Positions 13,092-25,331 of a DNA stretch of 64,000 nucleotides are shown one piece after another. The stretch covers positions 2,790,001 through 2,854,000 of the forward strand of contig CADCXD010000001.1 in the NCBI GenBank assembly GCA_902806575.1, given 5' to 3'. Positions within the stretch are counted from its first letter, which is position 1; each line of letters starts with the position of its first letter. A model generated the notes under the pieces. It saw only the letters and a program-made list of their open reading frames with translations, was not told where the DNA came from and ran no database searches. The stretch is from Jackrogersella multiformis. Taxonomy: Eukaryota; Ascomycota; Sordariomycetes; Xylariales; Hypoxylaceae. Both the position numbers and the translations under genes were made by a program.

Positions 13092-13700
13092 TTATTCCCT
13101 ACTTATGTACTTGCGATGTTTGTGGTCTTCGATAACGATTTGTTGTTCGGAGCTTCGCCGGGGCGCCGTCTCGTATCTCCGAGGGCTTTCGATATAGCGG
13201 AAGGAGTCCTGCTGCGGCTGCTGCTCGATTTCGAAATGGTGGACGTGATAAGGAACCGGGACGAAGCGATCGCGTTCGATATAAACCTCGCGCTCTCGGC
13301 TATGCTTGCCGTGGCTGCTACGAGACGACCTAGAGCTGCGAGACGAGCTCTTGGAGGAGCTCTTAGACGACCTGGAATATTTGCTACACTGATCTGGGTC
13401 TACGTCTACGGCGATGACTTCGATCTCGGTGTCTTGCTCGGGCTCCCGATAGGGTGCTGGCGGTGGGGTCGGCGGTAGGAAGGGCTCGACGATGACTGGT
13501 GGTGCTGGTGGCGGTGGTGGTGCCGGTCTAGGCTCGTGGATCACGGGTGGGGATGGCCTTCGAGGAGGTTCTGGAGGAGGGACAATGGTAGTGACTCGTG
13601 TGCGGACAGTCTTGCTGCCATTGGTAGGCGGTTCTAGGTATAGAACTTTCTTATATTTGTGGTAGCGCTTTTCGCGGGGTGCTGCATAATAGGTGTCCAT
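13092..13700 (-). CDS. Pro/Ser-rich hypothetical protein
   Basis: This is a single-exon frame of 202 residues with no recognised domain. It starts MDTYYAAPREKRYHKYKKV. It then has a proline-rich middle (runs such as RPAPPPPPAPP, about residues 40-85), a Ser/Arg/Lys run of SRSS/SKSS repeats near 105-130, and a charged C-terminus. There is no signal peptide or membrane segment, so it is probably cytosolic or nuclear and largely disordered. The frame is supported by its length and by the ordered change of composition along it. The opposite strand also has a long frame because of the GC-rich codons, but that one reads as a shadow. Function unknown. Confidence 0.65.
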   Translation of the reverse strand: MDTYYAAPREKRYHKYKKVLYLEPPTNGSKTVRTRVTTIVPPPEPPRRPSPPVIHEPRPAPPPPPAPPVIVEPFLPPTPPPAPYREPEQDTEIEVIAVDVDPDQCSKYSRSSKSSSKSSSRSSRSSRSSHGKHSREREVYIERDRFVPVPYHVHHFEIEQQPQQDSFRYIESPRRYETAPRRSSEQQIVIEDHKHRKYISRE

Positions 13701-14680
13701 GTTGTTAGACTAGGTAGATTTACTGGTTGAGATAATTTAAATGAAGCTATTGGATAAGATAGAAGATATATGGGCGGATAGGGCGTCAAATATGGTTGCA
13801 ATAGTTGGAATAGTTATAAAATGGTTATGGTTGAGAGAAAATAGCTAACCTGTAGAAGTGTAATACCACATTGTGGGGGATGGGGTTCTAGATATGTAGC
13901 GACGAGAGTGGCCCGTGAATCGCGATGCCGCTTACGTCATAGAAGACTACGGCTATTTAAACCGGATTTCCAACCTTTTGATCGTTTTCGGACGTAGCCG
14001 CTTTAATCGATAAGGCAGTGTTTGCAGAATAGTCTCGTATTACTGGCTATTACTTGGGTGGCTTGGGGTTTTGACCGGGGGCGGTGTAAGTGGGCTTGGA
14101 GAATGTCCAAGGGTTTAGAAGAGTTTGGAGAATAATATGATAAAAATTGGTATGACGCCTTGCTACTGGTTCATTCGCCAAAAAAGAACAGGTTCTAGAT
14201 TTCTCCCTTCGAAAAGATAATTACACTAGTTCTTCTGGATATCGCTCTAGGATAAGGAGGAACTCGTGGAGTCAACGAAAAAGGCGGGAATTCTCACGAT
14301 GTTAAGTACTCGAGTGTTTAAGGGCGGTTGTGTCAGTAGTGCACTAACACGAGCCCAACCCTTATGTCCTTATGGATCCCGTGGCAACGTCGTGACCCCC
14401 TTTGGGCATCCCCAAAACTTCCCAGGTTTGCCACAATCTTGTATTCCCGGATGTTTGTGAGACCATAGTCAGAACGTATATCAGTATATCACGGGCAACC
14501 TCGCACACGTCGACGTTGGCTTGCAGCTTTACGGGACTTAATTAAGGGGGGGGTGGGTCGTCGTCCACCAGCCAGACCCCTTCTGCCATAGCTGCATAGC
14601 ACCTTGCATCGGTCTTCTCAACAATACCTTTTAAGACAATGTTTGGTTTTAACTGATATCCAGAAAAGCGATACTGCTTG

Positions 14681-14731
14681 CTGCTTGCTGCTTTATGTTT
14701 TATGTTTTATGCTTTATGCTTTATGCTTTCA
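14681..14731. repeat. Simple repeat (GCTTGCT / TTATGYT units)
   Basis: Short tandem units of GCTTGCT then TTATGTT/TTATGCT are read directly. Confidence 0.7.
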
Positions 14732-15510
14732 TATTCGGAGCAGTATACATGAAGACTGACCCGACCCCATGACGTGAGAGAAATATGTCTTAGCATAATA
14801 CCTACCTAGGTAGGTAGTCTTGCGCTGTACGGTTCCCCACACCTAGGTTCGCGATCGCCTTTTGACTACTTTAGCTTTAGCATCGAATCAATCAACATCT
14901 ACCAATTCTTGATTTAAGCATAACAAGACGTCATTAAATATTGAAAGATCTTGGAAACCAAGACTTGTTAGCGGGTAGGATTCTAGACTCAACCTAAGAA
15001 CGTCCGCTTACAATAGGCACCGGACTACCTGCCTGATACGGACACACGCGCCCGTTGAACTTCCAACTTCTATTCGACTGAAACCTCGTTAGTGGGAAGA
15101 TTCGTACTAAGGAGGATGTGCTTTCTAGAGTTGATTAGAATCTAAGGAAACGTCGGATGGGACCATTGTATGTTATGTCTATCTAGGTATGTAAGTAGAT
15201 TAACCTAACATGTTGGTTAGACATAGGTAGGAGTTAATATACATATGCTGTGATGTAAGTTTTCTAAATAATTACACCCATAATACCGACGAGGCTATCT
15301 GTCCTACCGCGTTGATTCACGCATGTTTCAGAGAAAAGCAGTTATCAAGTAAAGTTTTACTGGGAAGTGACACTGATATTTCTTATGAATCGCTGCATAT
15401 AATTTTGTCACCTTAAGCTTCATGAAATCGAGTAATAGTAATATGCACAATTAATGTTAAGTTTCTTACCTTATACCAAAGACTTATTAATATTGATATT
15501 GTTGTTATAT

Positions 15511-15529
15511 TACCTACCTAGGTAGGTAC
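15511..15529. repeat. TACCTACCTAGGTAGGTA palindrome
   Basis: One of many copies of this palindromic word in the intergenic DNA of the window. Confidence 0.7.
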
Positions 15530-16897
15530 TTAAATGTTTAATCTATTAAAAATTCGTAATTTCATATGAGATAATCTTCATGTAAGCTGTCAGTTAAGAA
15601 CTAATATGAATTTTTCTTATGATATTATGATGCTTTACCTTTTTGATATAGTTTTCAAGTTTTAATAGCGATGAAATTTCCTATGTTATGAACCTAGGTT
15701 AGGAATATACTTGATCAAACAAGTACCTACTTAATAGGTAACTACCTACTCATGAACGGTAAAAAAACTAGGTAACGTAGGCATATCATGCCATAGTTGA
15801 CTGATAAAAGAGCAAGAGATCTTCAAATAACTTCTTCCAATCCGAGACTCAATAGAATTCACCAGAACTTTTATAGATAGTTACACAGGGGTAATATAAA
15901 TGTATCGAACCAAACTCATGCAGATATTCCTTCATGCAAAACCGCGTCAATAGACCAACCTAAAGATTTCAGCTTTACACGGCAAAAGAATGCCTATACG
16001 ATTAAACATAACTAGGCCTTAGTACTACTATTCGCATATCGAAGTTGCTTATAAAGTGGAAATGACGATATAGCTCTGAGTATGGTTGTAAGATATCATT
16101 AACAGCACGAGAGATCCGAGATCTAATGACGTAGCGTATGTAAGCCATGTAGCATTATCCCTCCCATACCATACTCTTAGCTCTGTCACTCTCGGTATAG
16201 TCCAGCCAAATCGTCGTCAGCTGTGATGTGAGTAGCCCGTCTCCGCTAGAAGTAGGCAGAAGGTTCCACAATGGCCGCCGAGGCTGAGAGACCTCATCAG
16301 GGACTACCAGGAGTCGAGGACCCCCAAATCTCGATTCCGGCGAGACCATAAGCTTGCATGACGCGGGGGGTTGAGCTGGACAAGCTCGAAGCCACAGTCC
16401 CCAACGGCATGAGTTTAACAGCTTGGGTTCTCGTCGGGAGGGGGTGCGCTGCCCAATCACGGATGCGCGCTTATACGGCGCGGCATTAGCAAAGACTCTG
16501 ACAGATTGCTGCGCTACCGGCCATTGGCGAATGAGACCTCTATCGGCAGGCTACCGGCTGAGTGGCACGTTGCTATAGGACGGATTCTCGATCCTATCGC
16601 GACCTAACGCTGCGGTCGTTCTCGCGCCAACCTATGCCAAACCACGCCAGCAAGGGCTCCTATGCACAACGGACAGGAGCATGCATGCACATGTCGAGTA
16701 TATTACGCTGTGTAATGATCTGCAACGCGATGCGAATATTATCAGAGGCAGAAGCGCCACCTGACCCAGTATACCATTAGTGAGGCGGGCTTACTTTCGC
16801 GACGTGGCCGCCACGGACGGGAGTCCGGTCTAGATAGGGAAAGATTTCGAGACCGGGGAGGGAAGGAGATCTCATCATAATTAAGAAAAAAGAAAAT

Positions 16898-19800
16898 TCA
16901 ATACCGCCACGACGTCCGCGGCACCGGCGGCCCCAGTGTAGCCCGGTTATATGGTATTACCGCCTGCGGGTCTATTCCCGGATACTCTGCTTGGGGGTAG
17001 TATATGACGCCGTTTGCAGCCGGGCGAGACACTCGTGCATAGCCTCTGTTCCGCCGAGAAGGGAGCCCGCGCAACCAGGCGACGAAGTTATGCAATTCTC
17101 CCATCCACCACAGGCCCGTGACGATGACCGCAACGGTGGTAGGTAAGGCGACTGCCCAATATGCCCACTGCCCGAGGTCCATGTCACGCACGTCGCTCGA
17201 GTTCATTCCGAAGATGGAGCTGATGGTACTCAGTGGCAAAAATATAATCGTTACCATGGTGAAAGCGTAGACCGCTGCTTCTTGCCGATCCTTTGTCACC
17301 TCGATCTTGTTGGCATTCTGCAGCGGGAGGCGTCAGCGTTTTGCTCTTCTGCTATTCGCTACACGTCAGATCAGGAAACCTTACCATATTCTCCAGCCTC
17401 GACGCCTCGAGTTCGAGCTCCCTGAATTCGCTATCTCTCCGGTCCAGCCAGTGGATGCATTCGCGACCGAGGAGCTCGCGGAACCCGCCAGGGTCCGTCG
17501 ATGCTAGCTTACTGAAGGCATCTGGGTCCCGGATCGGGATGAAGGGATACGCAGGAACACCTGATACGCTCTTTTGGTATTGAATATTGTAGCTCTCGTA
17601 GGCGTCTGTCCTGTCCACGTATGCCATACCTTGCCTTTCGTGGCGTCGCGGTGGTGCTCTACTTGCCTCGGGCTTTGATTTCTCCCGCTCCTTCTCCAGC
17701 ATTTCCCTTTCCTTGCGGGTCTGATCGCTCCAACCAGGCCTCTGGGGGATGGTCATACCCTCTATGGCCTTCAGCTGTGACGTAACCACCTGGCGGATTA
17801 CTGCGACCTCCTGCTTGAAAAGGTCGAGGCGGAGTTGATGGGACCGATCTGAATTGTTCGTAGTAATCTCGCTTTCCTAAATAAGGGGTATGATTGGCTT
17901 GTATCATAGGTATTGTAAATTAGACGTATGGAGAAGTGACTTACAAGTCCTTTAAGATAATCAGAATATGTGTCATCGATGCTGGAATATGTCCCTGTCG
18001 ATTCTCGAAGTAGCTTTAAGCTAAGCAACGCGACAAGCTCCATAGGTTGGATGACGGAGTTAGAGAGTAAGTCTTCTGTAGTTAATTCGCCCACTTCAAA
18101 CAAGCCGTTAGTACCAAGTATTATGGCTATCTATCAATGAGCAAAGTGAACGGTTCCAGCAGTTGACTTACTAATATCATCCATTCCTCGTTGCATTAAA
18201 GACTCTGCGACGGTTATGTTTTCATTCCAGGCTTCCTCGTTTTGTGACGCCTGGATGAGAGCAATAACCAAGTGTAGCCAAGCACGAACGAGATCGTCGG
18301 GTATATCGACCTTAGTTCGGAGAAGTGCTGGTGCGTGTGATAGGATGTCCCGAAACGATTGTATCACTCTCGTAAACGCTCTAAGGATCGATTTAAGGGG
18401 ATTTACGTTATACTGTGCACCAAGAGTTCGCCGCGACGACCTTGTCCGTTGGGCACGAACGTCATCATTGACATTCGTAGCGTTCGATGTCTAGTCACCA
18501 GTAAAATCAGCATCCTACTCCCTTAGTTCGGTTGGGTTTCATGTAAGGTGCCGACCTCAACTAGGCTCTGGACTGCACCCCAGAACTTTCCAACTGTCGG
18601 TGTATCTTTGTCCAATGATCGTGGTAGGAAGAAAGAGAACACAACGTCCGCCGCGTTGTATAGATCGACTCTGCTCTCATATTCCCGTTGTTCTTGGGTT
18701 TCCTCGTCCATCCTCTCGATCTCCAACCCCTTCTGCTTTAGAAATTCATGAACAGAATGTTGAGAAGACATATTGCAATTATGATATGCATTTCGATCTC
18801 TCATCGCCATCGACATAAGTAGGTAGTCTTCTGCTTCTTGGAGGTGTGTAGTTAGCGTTCCAACATCCACATCGGTATCATCGGTTTCATTTTCGGCCAT
18901 TTCTAACCACGAGAATACATGGAAGTCGTTATCATTGCTGTTATTAAGTTTGATTTTGGTGTTCTGTTTTCCGTCTTTCTCTTTATCCGAGGTTCTTTTC
19001 CCAGCTTGTTCGACTTCTTCCCCAAGTGTTCGCAGAACACCAGTAGCTGGTGGCAGCGGATGAAACCTTTTTTTATAATTAGCAGAGCCATTTCATGTAG
19101 TTCGTCGAAGAGAAAGGTACCATAGACGAAGGTCAAGATTGACTTTAGTGTTCAAGTTTTTCACCATATTTACCATACGCGGCCAGTCTGCTTCGGTTAC
19201 TACATTGCCGCGATAATGAACCCTTACGGCCTGTGGCCAGAATTCATGGAAGTGTATCATGAAATCCTAAACGCTTTATTAGTATTTAGCGTTTACTTCA
19301 CGATGTTTTCAGGTAACTCACAAACCAAGTCAAGCAAGACTCTAGAGGGAGTGCCCAGAGGACAGTATCATAGTATGATACATACACTTTCTTCACTTTT
19401 CCTGTAGGTTCTTTGAGAGGCTCGTTGAATATGCGCACAATGTCACCTCGTAACGCTGAGCTTGGCATTCGACCACAGGTAATAAGTAGAGCTGCACAAT
19501 AATTAGTTAAGAATGACTGTGGTTGACCTCCTCAAGCCAGCTTACAGTTGTCCAGCACAATGCACCATAGCTGCGCGATATGAAAGCAAAATCCCCCGGG
19601 CACCTCGCCATTTTTGCAGACAGCCTGTTGCATTTCACGCTCTTCGGTAGAGCGAGCGTATTCCGATTGTAGCAAAGTCTCAATTGGAAAGGATGAGGCT
19701 GTACTTGCTGAGAGGAGCCCTGAATACTTCTCCAGAGAGAAATACGGCACGCACAGCCAAGTCAAGAATCTTGAGCTCTGGCCTTTTGTACGCCCGTCTG

Positions 19801-21155
19801 GAGGGATGGTCACCCGAATAGGCTTCGGATCCATATGACGCACATTGCTTCCCTTGGACGTCGGTTTAATTTTAACAGAGGTTTTCTTTACCTCGGCCAG
19901 AAGCTTGGCGAACCCGTTACGTTCTGAGTCGGTAATGGATGGGATTCGCGAAGTCTCGGTCTAGTTGTCCAGTTAGTAGTTAATCCCTAAAAATTATGCC
20001 TTAGGTAACATACAGAGAGCTCATCAAGATTCATCATGCGCTGTTCTAGGTGCCTTTGATCATGTTAGCAGTAGATCATTAGTCCCCAGTCCCGAATTAC
20101 TTACATCCATCTGAAAAGGGGTTGATGTTGTTTTTTAGGATCGTGGATCACTGTAAGCTTAGCGGTATGCGTTCCGTCCGAAACTGCATCGCCAGTGTAT
20201 TGCGAGTGATATACGTGGAACATCTTACTTGTGATGGAAATGTCTGGTTCGTCTCTTGCACTAGACACGCCATCCTCGGATTTCTCAACCGAAACATCCG
20301 TTTCAATGGTATCGCCGCTTTTTGAACCCGATCTGGAAGCTCTGGAAGGGACAAATTGAAACACCTTACCACCTAATGTCTCGTCGAAATCTTCTTCATC
20401 ATCTTCGCCCAAGTCGCTAGCGTATGAGCTCTGATATGTATAGCGCGACCTCGACCTCGACCTCGACCTTGACCTTGAAATAGGCTGGGTGCGATAAGAA
20501 GCCGCCGCCTCAGTACCATAATCACCATCACCTCCATCTTCTGAATCCGAAAGACTCGTATCGTCGCTCGGGGCCGGCGGTGGTGAAGGCGAATGGTATG
20601 AACGGCGTGGCAAGTCTTCCGGCTCAGCAAACCTAACTTTCCCATGACCTTGTCTCGTAGGAAGACTAGGCTGACTATAATCAGACATGTATGAGTCCGC
20701 TGTAGAGCGACGATTACGTTCCCGACCTAACCGTGGCGCGGTGTAACCCGTTCTGATTTCGGGAACCCGTGCATATGGCGCTGAGTTCACGGGAATAGGC
20801 CGGCCATAGCCACCATACGGGTATCCCACATTGATATAGTCCTCCCTCATACGAGCAGTGGGTGAGAGGTTTGGAATATGGCCATATGGATTGCTAGTGG
20901 TGGCCTCATACTACACCTATGTTAAGCCAAGGCTCGAAATGTCCCCAGTCGAATGTATATGGAAGAGGCACTGACCGGACCAAACTCCTCTGGTTCAGCC
21001 ACGAAGCGAGCACGGTCGCGGTCTTGAGGCGGGATGTGCCGGACGTTCTCAGCAAAATGACGTAGAGAGTTAGTTCGCTGTCGCCGTAGAGGTTGCTGGC
21101 GAGCTTGAGACAGAAATGAATCGGTGCGGCGCGATAGTCTCGGCCTCTCCTCCAT
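16898..21155 (-). CDS. Large CorA-like Mg2+ transporter family protein
   Basis: Eleven exons give about 1226 residues: 21155-20976, 20910-20105, 20053-20014, 19960-19546, 19491-19322, 19266-19121, 19066-18556, 18490-18172, 18126-17945, 17876-17385 and 17317-16898. All phases agree and most introns have GTRNGT donors. The last exon has the CorA ending: a first membrane helix (about 1106-1122), the GMN pore motif (1124-1126, in SIFGMNSSD) and a second helix (about 1137-1158), with a long cytosolic tail. The preceding exon holds the long helices expected before CorA helix 1. The N-terminal part is far longer than bacterial CorA (about 320 residues), disordered at first with an RS-dipeptide run near residue 190. 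Such long CorA-like proteins are common in ascomycetes; true Mg2+ transport is unproven. The exon 7/8 junction (GTCGGC donor) is the least certain. Confidence 0.85.
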
Positions 21156-21716
21156 ATTTCACCGCTGAAGTAGGTATTATAACTTTGGGTATTTGGGTTC
21201 TTTATATAATTTGACTGCAATGAGATAACTATTAAGACCTCATGAACATACCAACAACATATTTCGAAAACGAGTGGAGATAATGAGTATGGGGCGACGT
21301 TAGACTCCAAAGAATAAAATTCTTTTCAAAATCGGTCAGCATCGTGTGGCACATGAACAGGGGTTGATTCAGCTCCATCTGGCCAGCTGAAGCCCAGCCG
21401 CCAAAGCCTTTATATGCAGGTCTAGCCGTACAACGTTAGTGAATATTGTAGTAAATATTATAGAGCTGAAGTTGAGCGATAGCTACTAAATCAAATGCTC
21501 TGTTGTTTATACAATAAATCCATGTCAGGTATCATGAGTTTACCTATCACTGGACTATGCTACGAATCTCTCCAATGTCCCGAATTTCATTCAAGCTTCA
21601 TTACTGTTCTCAATGCGAAGACTCTTTAAACTCTTATTCAATCACCTCTATTGGGTATCATAGACTAGGTGTTCTAACACAAACAATCCGCCCATCACAT
21701 CACTAATCGTCTATAT
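21156..21716. other. Intergenic gap between the CorA-like gene and PXR1
   Basis: The CorA-like promoter and PXR1 3' end lie here. No further feature was seen. Confidence 0.5.
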
Positions 21717-22987
21717 TTATGAGACTGGCTTTACCATGAAAATCTGCTCGACATTTAGTAGCTGTCCAAACGGGTCGGTTTCCTATCTCAACACTTACCT
21801 GGTTTAGTGCTGCAATATCGGCCATGGCCATTCTTTTGGATGCGATGTTACGTGATCGAGCGTAATGCCGTGCGGAAAGGCCTTGAGGAGTTGAGATACC
21901 CGTCCCATTTGGTGTCGACACGCCACTTGCTTGAGGGGTGATAGATATCAGAGCTGGAATTGAGGTGTCTGTTGAAACGGTAGCTTCCGTTGATGAGTCT
22001 GGAGTATCCAGCTGTTTTCGCTTGTTTTCTTTCTTCGCCTTATTCTTCTCTTTCTTATCCTTTTTGGACTTTGACCTTTCTATTTGGACATCTTCTAGCA
22101 CAATAGGAGTATCATTTCTCTCAGCCTCGGCCTCACGCTCGTGGTTCGTCTTTGACTTCTTACTCTTTCTCTTTCTCTCCGGCTCGGCTTGCTCATTCTC
22201 CTCATTGTCTTTTCGTTTCGATTTCTTAGACTTCTTGCTGGATTTTTCGGCTTCTTGCCTACCGGCCTCGTCATCATGCGAGCCCTCATATTTTGACCGC
22301 TTCTTTCGCTTCTTCTCGCGGACAGAGTCAGTACCATCTGTGGAGTCGGGATCATCTGCTTTTCGCTTCTTAGATTTCTTCTCCTTCTTTTGTTTCTTTG
22401 CAGATAAAGTTGTAGCATCCTCTGATGCGGTGATCGGTTCATCATTGCCTGAATTGCTAGGCGCCGACGCATCGATAGTCGTGGTAGTCAATCCCTTCAT
22501 GTGATCCCCAACTAGGAGTCCTCCACTGACAAATCTCATAGTGCCATATTTCCTCTCCACGTACAAGTTTGTCTTGATTCCTGATCGTACTTGTCTCTCT
22601 TTCTCAATTATCTCCTCAGACTTCCCGTTCAGTCTACCGAGGAGATCCTTGAAGCCATCGAGGCCAGTGCATTCCGCGGTCTGCTTGTGCCGTGGCTGGG
22701 CTCCCAGACCCAGGGTGTCATCCTTCATAAGAACAGTTATAGGTGCGGCGCTTGCAGCCGAGTGCATATGAGAGTGCGCCGCATTCTGCGCACCTAAGAA
22801 CTTCCCGGGTTCCCAGCCTTGCGCTCGCATAATTCTCTGGCCAAAGGTAGTCTCGTCTCGACTCCATTTCGTGTTATTCGGGTCATTTTGAATTTTCCGA
22901 CGACTATAGAGGCACAAGTGTTAGTAAGTATCCATTGACTATAGATATGACAGAGCTGCCGTACTTCCTAGGCCCTGCGAGACCCAT
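21717..22987 (-). CDS. PXR1: PXR1/GNO1 G-patch ribosome-biogenesis protein
   Basis: This is a nucleolar G-patch protein of about 384 residues. In yeast the family activates the Prp43 helicase during rRNA and snoRNA processing. Exons are 22987-22965 (23 nt, beginning MGLAGPR), 22903-21799 and 21743-21717 (27 nt). The last intron has GTAAGT, TACTAAAT and GAGCAG signals, and splicing gives the typical family ending ALNQ-IFMVKPVS. Without splicing, the frame would run into unrelated sequence. The G-patch (WSRDETTFGQRIMRAQGW, followed by PGKFLGA) lies near residues 20-50. The second half is dominated by Lys/Glu/Asp-rich KKxK blocks, also typical. Family length is about 300-400 residues. Confidence 0.93.
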
Positions 22988-23552
22988 GGTGGCTGAATCG
23001 ACGTCCTGAGGTCGCGACAGCAGAGGATCGAAGGAATAATTTCTGAGTTAACTAAAACTTTAGTGGGGTCTGATTTTCAATAATTTTTAGTTGATAAGTG
23101 ACTTACTACCTAGGTACTAGTAGGAGTACGAAGCTACCTACTATGATTAGGTAAGAACTGATAAGCGGTAATCCGGTAAAATGAAAATTCCGGTGTTCTG
23201 AGTGGATCAGCGTTTAGCTTCCGTAACCCATAACCTTAATTTACGGGGTAGGTACCCAGTTGTAATGAGTACCTCGTTACTTCAAACCTTGAAATAACAA
23301 TGAGAAGGGCAAGCGTGATCCAATATCTCACGGCAGTCGAGACCCACGATCCGACTATAAATGGAATTACTTATCTCTCAACTAAATTCTCTAGTGATAC
23401 CTAAACTTTGTAGAATACCTAGAAGAATGCGTAGACTCAACCAAGCAAGACTACGATTATTTAAACCAGACTCCCCCTGATACGCCCGCCTTGTCTATAT
23501 TCAACATAGAATACATCATCATATTATCGACAGCAACCATATCTAGGTAGCC
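22988..23552. other. Shared promoter region of PXR1 and the coiled-coil gene
   Basis: The two flanking genes diverge here. No specific motif can be assigned; GGTAGGTA-like words are present. Confidence 0.4.
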
Positions 23553-24249
23553 ATGGCACCTCCTCGTAAAGAACCAAGTCCTACCGAGTTCGATTCCGGT
23601 TCTGATGCAGAGCTGAACATCAACTTCCAGTATAAGCCAAGCGCTAGTATACCGCAGGCGATGGAAAGCATTGTATGCTCGTTGACTATTCATCATCGTT
23701 ACCTTGCTAGATGATATGCAATATAGTCTTGTTATAAAAACCCCGATACTAATCTACCTCCCTGTTATAATATAGGACAAATGGAAGGCAAAGCGATCTG
23801 AGATTCAGAAGAGTATCGACAAGGATCACACGGACAAAATAACTGCTCTGAAAAGCAAGATTAAGTCGCACTATCAGGATGAGTCGCAGAAGATGTAAGT
23901 TTATAATGCTGCCTTCCGACTTTATTCGACCGGCTATGAAGCCACGGCCTTCTTTTACACACTTACCCCTTGTCGATAAACGCACATTCCGGATATCTCA
24001 AGCAAGAGTGAAGGAACCTGAGTATTAATACATACCCCTAGATCTGATCGCAATAAGCGTCAACTCGAGCGGTTGGCGGCGGCAATGGAAAAACGCATGG
24101 CTTGCGAAGAGAGTATCAGCAAACAGATCGACTCTCTCCGAGATGATTGTGCTCACATAGCCATGCTGGTAGATGCCATCTACAACGGCCGCAAAGAAGC
24201 CGCCACTCAATCAGCAAAAGCTTCTAGCATCAATCAACCTAAGAATTAG
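23553..24249 (+). CDS. Small coiled-coil protein of unknown function
   Basis: Three exons, 23553-23672, 23776-23894 and 24042-24249, join in frame to give 148 residues. Each intron has normal signals (GTATGC...TACTAAT...ATATAG and GTAAGT...CCTAG). Each exon alone is under 210 bp, so the gene is easy to miss. The N-terminus is acidic (EFDSGSDAELNINFQYKP). From about residue 40 to 135 it is Lys/Glu/Gln/Ser-rich helix with heptad-like Ile/Leu, ending in Ala/Ser/Gln. There is no membrane segment or signal. The arrangement resembles short nuclear or chromosome-associated coiled-coil proteins, but I do not recognise the family. Confidence 0.7.
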
Positions 24250-24890
24250 GTAGGGATTTGTCATTTCAACTGACATGGGAAATAGGGGCACGCGATATGT
24301 CTGGGGCTCGTGGATGGGAAGAGGACTACATGTCCATGATGTCGTAAACCTATTTTTATCTCTCATTGCTTGTAAGTAGCTACTGAAACTCCGACATCGA
24401 ACAGCACTTTATAGAGATATTCATAAGTTTGACCCTTGTGTCTCATTATCATTGATAATTCGCATCCTAATATTCATTATTCGATTCGTTGTTTTAGTCT
24501 AGGCCTTAGCCCCTATCAAACACCTCAAGTCCCACGGGGGTTTATCATGAATGTTGAATCATATTTATGAGTCTAATGAAGGTATTTGGATAATTTCAAT
24601 ACATTGATAAGAACCGCAATTGATTTTGATACACTCAGATAGGAGTCACAGATATAAAGTCCCTTCGGCGGGGCTGCCCTACGTTTTGAGCAGCGCATAG
24701 ACAACAATCACTCAATCTACCTACTATAAATACCTGGAAAACCCGAGCTCAAATCACAGAGCTCGCAAACACCAAAGTGGACTTAACATACCTACCATAC
24801 ATCCTATTCCTTTTAAACGGAAACTCCCACCTCTAATCATAACGCAAACCCGCTCCCTTTCCACCAATCTTCACTCCCATCCGCACAGAA
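24250..24890. other. Intergenic gap
   Basis: A/T-rich sequence; nothing distinctive seen. Confidence 0.5.
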
Positions 24891-25331
24891 ATGGACACCC
24901 CAAGAAACAAACCCGCCATGAAAAAGAACAAGAACTCCGAAAGAAGACCGCGATGGTCCTCGCTCCCCAAGGAAGAACGCGCGGCCAAGATCGCCGCGCG
25001 GGACGCACGCAATGCTGCCCTCCCCCGTGAAACACGAAACGCGGCAACGAAGGTGACAGCCGAGGACGGCGCGTCCACGGAAGCAAAGAAGGCGGCGCGG
25101 AGGGCGCGGAAGGATCGGATTAGGTCTGCGAGAGCAGCTGCCAAGGTCGCGGCTAGCAACAATAGAAAGGAGGTTGCTTCGACGACGACGACTATAACGC
25201 CGACGACTACGACGGCGATGGCGAAGGGAGAGTCGGAAGCAGCTCCGGTAGAGAGTAAAGATGACTGTGCTGCTGATACGCCGCCTGATAAAGCGGCTAA
25301 TACGAATGACTCGACTGGCTCGTGTAGCTAA
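24891..25331 (+). CDS. Lys/Ala-rich hypothetical protein
   Basis: This is a single frame of 146 residues starting MDTPRNKPAMKKNKNSERR. It is strongly basic and alanine-rich for the first 90 residues, then has a Thr run and an acidic Ser/Asp end. The composition suggests a disordered nuclear or nucleic-acid-associated protein, but no domain is visible. Antisense frames of similar length also exist here, because the sequence is GC-rich and low in stops. It may be a lineage-specific gene or only an open frame. Confidence 0.45.
   Translation: MDTPRNKPAMKKNKNSERRPRWSSLPKEERAAKIAARDARNAALPRETRNAATKVTAEDGASTEAKKAARRARKDRIRSARAAAKVAASNNRKEVASTTTTITPTTTTAMAKGESEAAPVESKDDCAADTPPDKAANTNDSTGSCS

Larger units (their letters stand above)
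13701..16897. other. Intergenic region with short repeats
   Basis: No convincing gene. It contains a TTATGYT-type simple repeat around 14681-14731, a palindromic run at 15511-15529 and A/T-rich stretches. From about 16150 to 16850 the sequence is more GC-rich; a 101-codon minus-strand frame there (16155-16460) has no recognisable features. Confidence 0.5.

Noticed and set aside
13080..13478. Plus-strand frame opposite the Pro/Ser-rich gene
   Set aside because: A shadow of the minus-strand gene with no recognisable domain; the minus strand has ordered low-complexity blocks.
16155..16460. 101-codon minus-strand frame downstream of the CorA-like gene
   Set aside because: No domain, no splice context, Pro/Arg/Ser-rich composition of a chance frame in GC-rich DNA.
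21938..22504. 188-codon plus-strand Ser/Phe-rich frame opposite PXR1
   Set aside because: Antisense reading of the Lys/Glu repeats of PXR1, which always yields Phe/Ser/Leu runs.
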